This document shows, in pieces, positions 6,801 through 7,377 of a stretch of 7,377 nt of DNA. The notes under the pieces are model-generated. The model worked only from the letters and a program-made list of their open reading frames with translations, was not told the DNA's origin and did not search any database. Made by a program: the position numbers and the translations under genes. This stretch comes from Chloroflexota bacterium (GTDB lineage: Bacteria; Chloroflexota; Anaerolineae; Aggregatilineales; UBA2796): the NCBI GenBank assembly GCA_003695215.1, contig RFIM01000173.1, positions 1-7,377 on the forward strand, read 5' to 3'. The first letter of the stretch is position 1. Each line of letters opens with the position of its first letter.

Positions 6801-7377
6801 GCACGCTGACCTTGACCATCACTAATCCGAATCCAAGTGTGGCGCTGACGGGCGTGGCTGTGACCGACAGCCTGCCTTCAGGCATGACAGTTGCCTCGCC
6901 GCCGAACGCTACCAACACCTGCAGCGGCACCTTTGCGCCTAACGCAGGCGACACCTCAATCGCGCTGAGCGGCGGCACTGTCCCTGCAGGCAGCCACTGC
7001 ACGCTCACAGTGGACGTGACCACAAGCACAATTGGCGACTCGGTCAACACGACAGGGAACGTCAGCTCGACCAATGGCGGCACAGGCAACACGGCTAGCG
7101 CTACGCTCACAGTCAGCGCCGTCTCGCCGCCAAGCATCGCCAAAGCCTTCAGCCCAGCCACTATCGAGGTAGGCGCTATCAGCACTATCACACTGACCAT
7201 CACCAATCCCAATCCGACGCTGACCCTGACGGGCGTGGCTGTGACCGACAACCTGCCTTCAGGCATGACGGTTGCCTCGCCGCCGAACGCTACCAACACC
7301 TGCAGCGGCACCTTTGCGCCTAGCGCTGGCGACACCTCAATCGCGCTGAGCGGCGGCACTGTCCCTGCAGGCAGCCA
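3806..7377 (+). CDS. Giant secreted DUF11-type tandem-repeat surface protein, 5' part (runs off right edge)
   Basis: The frame is open for 1190 codons from the ATG at 3806 to the window edge with no stop. Residues 1-33 form a Sec signal peptide: basic R4, R6, R9, hydrophobic core 10-24, and likely cleavage after S-Q-A at 31-33. The rest is at least nine tandem repeats starting near residues 40, 178, 306, 443, 585, 727, 855, 984 and 1111. A typical repeat opens with K-x-F-x-P, then T-L-T-I-T-x-x-N-P, T-D-N-L-P-A-G, a cysteine in T-C-x-G-G, an L-S-G-G-T-V-P segment, a second cysteine before a D-V strand, and N-T-I-P-A-G. This is the DUF11-like family of Ig-like beta-sandwich repeats (the newer DUF7933 model may fit better). 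The protein is rich in Thr, Ser, Asn and Gly and poor in charge, as in extracellular stalk or adhesin-like proteins. Its C-terminal anchor or effector domain is not in the window, so the function is unknown. It has its own promoter and structured leader and diverges from the LCP gene. Confidence 0.88.
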   Translation, partial: MAIRSRYSRLFVALLMLLALLAFLPAREVRSQANPNEAQVNKQFIPTIIPPGGVAKLRVYIYNPNTYQLTVTSLTDNLPAGMTVASPPNAATNCTGGTVSAIAGNTSFTLNGGTVPPKVGSINGECYFEVDITTTVQGNSINTIPASALIASGPNGSVTNSSPASATLLVESMPNATVSKNFSPTTVFVGQNATLTITINNNSNTINMTNVSLTDVLPSGLVINGAATLSGCGASASISAPLGGDTITLTGATVQPSPDCVITVPVYSLTSAVYTNTIPGGSLQSRQGVTDPNDRSATLNVQNLQVNKSFSPTSVPQNGVTTLTITLRNPTGTPYTGVSLTDNLPAGLQVASSPNLSNTCGGTITGATAGSTSFSLSGGTIPSGTISSPGTCTITIDVQVTVVGSRTNTIPAGGVTTSQGASNVSPASATVTGTSTSPGNIGGSKSFTPSAIDPNGTSRLRVRLNRSGGAASPLTGVTFVDNLPANVVIANPPNITFSSACGATAVMTRNDPPTYTPISGGETAFLVRFATVPASGNCDIEVDVTSAVPGTYTNTIPAGSITNDQGTSNSSALNATLTVRNGLEVTKEFIPSTITAGGYSTVRITLTNRNLFPLTGVNLTDPLPNTGARQLRVRSPANASTTCGGTLTATPGSATVTLTGGAILAQSGSVPGTCVILFDVVPFGSGPFTSGSTTNTIPVGNVTSNEGINNLLPASATLSFANLTMRAVKAFDPTLVYGGADSLLTITLTNQNAVPLTEVSFTDNFPSGMFISAPVFTNTTCPGGVVTANAGDGFFTFSGGTIPANSSCVVKVRATLNVNGNLTNMIPAGQICAKEGVCNPDGIAASLTNLPGVSISKVFTPSTIASGGVSTLVITIRDTGGLTLTNASATDNLPAGLTVASPASASTTCSGGTVTAIPGGTSISLSGATVPANGSCTFQANVTGTVAGSYDNTIPAGALTNEQGATNPQPATATLTITPAPPSLAKTFTPATITAGSTSTLTLTITNPNPSVALTGVAVTDSLPSGMTVASPPNATNTCSGTFAPNAGDTSIALSGGTVPAGSHCTLTVDVTTSTIGDSVNTTGNVSSTNGGTGNTASATLTVSAVSPPSIAKAFSPATIEVGAISTITLTITNPNPTLTLTGVAVTDNLPSGMTVASPPNATNTCSGTFAPSAGDTSIALSGGTVPAGS
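6845..6996 (+). repeat. Near-identical DNA repeat, copy 1 (within unit 8)
   Basis: This stretch matches 7226-7377 at an offset of 381 bp (127 codons) with four mismatches in 152 positions by hand count. It covers the T-D-x-L-P-S-G, first-cysteine and L-S-G-G-T-V-P-A-G-S parts of the repeat unit. The identity is far higher than in the sequence immediately upstream. Confidence 0.9.
7226..7377 (+). repeat. Near-identical DNA repeat, copy 2 (within unit 9, cut by window edge)
   Basis: Partner of 6845-6996, about 97 percent identical over 152 bp and still matching at the last base of the window, so the similar tract probably continues to the right. Two of the four differences change an amino acid near the middle of the tract or at T-D-[S/N]-L-P. 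Confidence 0.9.

Larger units (their letters stand above)
3923..7377 (+). repeat. Array of nine tandem DUF11-like protein repeats (ninth incomplete)
   Basis: Units begin near 3923, 4337, 4721, 5132, 5558, 5984, 6368, 6755 and 7136, giving spacings of 138, 128, 137, 142, 142, 128, 129 and 127 codons. Units 3, 7, 8 and 9 are closest to a common consensus. Unit 2 is the most degenerate around its first cysteine (S-G-C-G-A-S), unit 4 lacks the N-P motif and has an extra loop, and unit 5 carries an insertion after its L-P motif. Unit 6 has an additional cysteine pair (C832, C838). All eight complete units have the two-cysteine pattern; the window ends just before the second cysteine of unit 9. DNA similarity between most units is low, so this is an old array, except for the last two units. 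Confidence 0.85.

Noticed and set aside
6055..7359. Long open frames antisense to the repeat protein, themselves repetitive (Val/Pro/Leu-rich)
   Set aside because: Their repetition simply mirrors the sense repeats. The sense frame has promoter, ribosome-binding site, signal peptide and conserved cysteines.
3923..7377. The tandem array as a CRISPR or transposon-related repeat
   Set aside because: The periodicity is 381-426 bp, always a multiple of three and in frame with a single long reading frame, so the repeat is at the protein-domain level.

Overview
The window is bacterial DNA, moderately GC-rich by eye. It has conventional sigma-70-type promoters, recognisable Shine-Dalgarno sites on three of its four genes, and dense coding on both strands. 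The gene content is an FadD-type acyl-CoA ligase, a LytR-CpsA-Psr (LCP) membrane protein, an SH3b protein and a giant secreted repeat protein of the DUF11 class. It would fit a free-living bacterium such as a member of the Chloroflexota, but that assignment is an inference from gene style and nothing here proves it.

Layout, left to right. (1) Positions 1-199, minus strand: the first 66 codons of a protein starting directly with a bacterial SH3 domain; the rest lies off the left edge. (2) 200-348: a divergent intergenic region with a near-consensus promoter (TTGACT, 16 bp, TATACT) driving the plus-strand gene. (3) 349-2109, plus: a complete 586-residue fatty acyl-CoA ligase. (4) 2118-2144: a strong intrinsic terminator between two convergent genes. 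(5) 2188-3528, minus: a complete 446-residue LCP-family protein with one transmembrane helix. (6) 3529-3805: a second divergent intergenic region holding a 10-bp direct repeat, a second promoter of the same design (TTGACT, 16 bp, TATGAT) and a long imperfect stem-loop in the predicted 5' leader. (7) 3806-7377 and beyond, plus: the 5' part (1190 codons) of a very large exported protein with a signal peptide and at least nine tandem beta-sandwich-like repeats of 127-142 residues. The gene is still open at the right edge.

The ligase is a lipid-metabolism gene that stands alone between its own promoter and terminator. The divergent pair of LCP gene and giant repeat protein is the part most worth attention. 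LCP enzymes transfer glycopolymers to the cell envelope and, in at least one actinobacterium, to a surface protein, so a functional link between the two is plausible but unproven. No RNA genes, CRISPR arrays, insertion sequences or phage genes were seen. The most interesting sequence-level signals are in the repeat gene: a patchwork of nearly identical and strongly diverged DNA between its last two repeats (a signature of recombination or gene conversion), a conserved cysteine pair in the repeats, and the structured leader.
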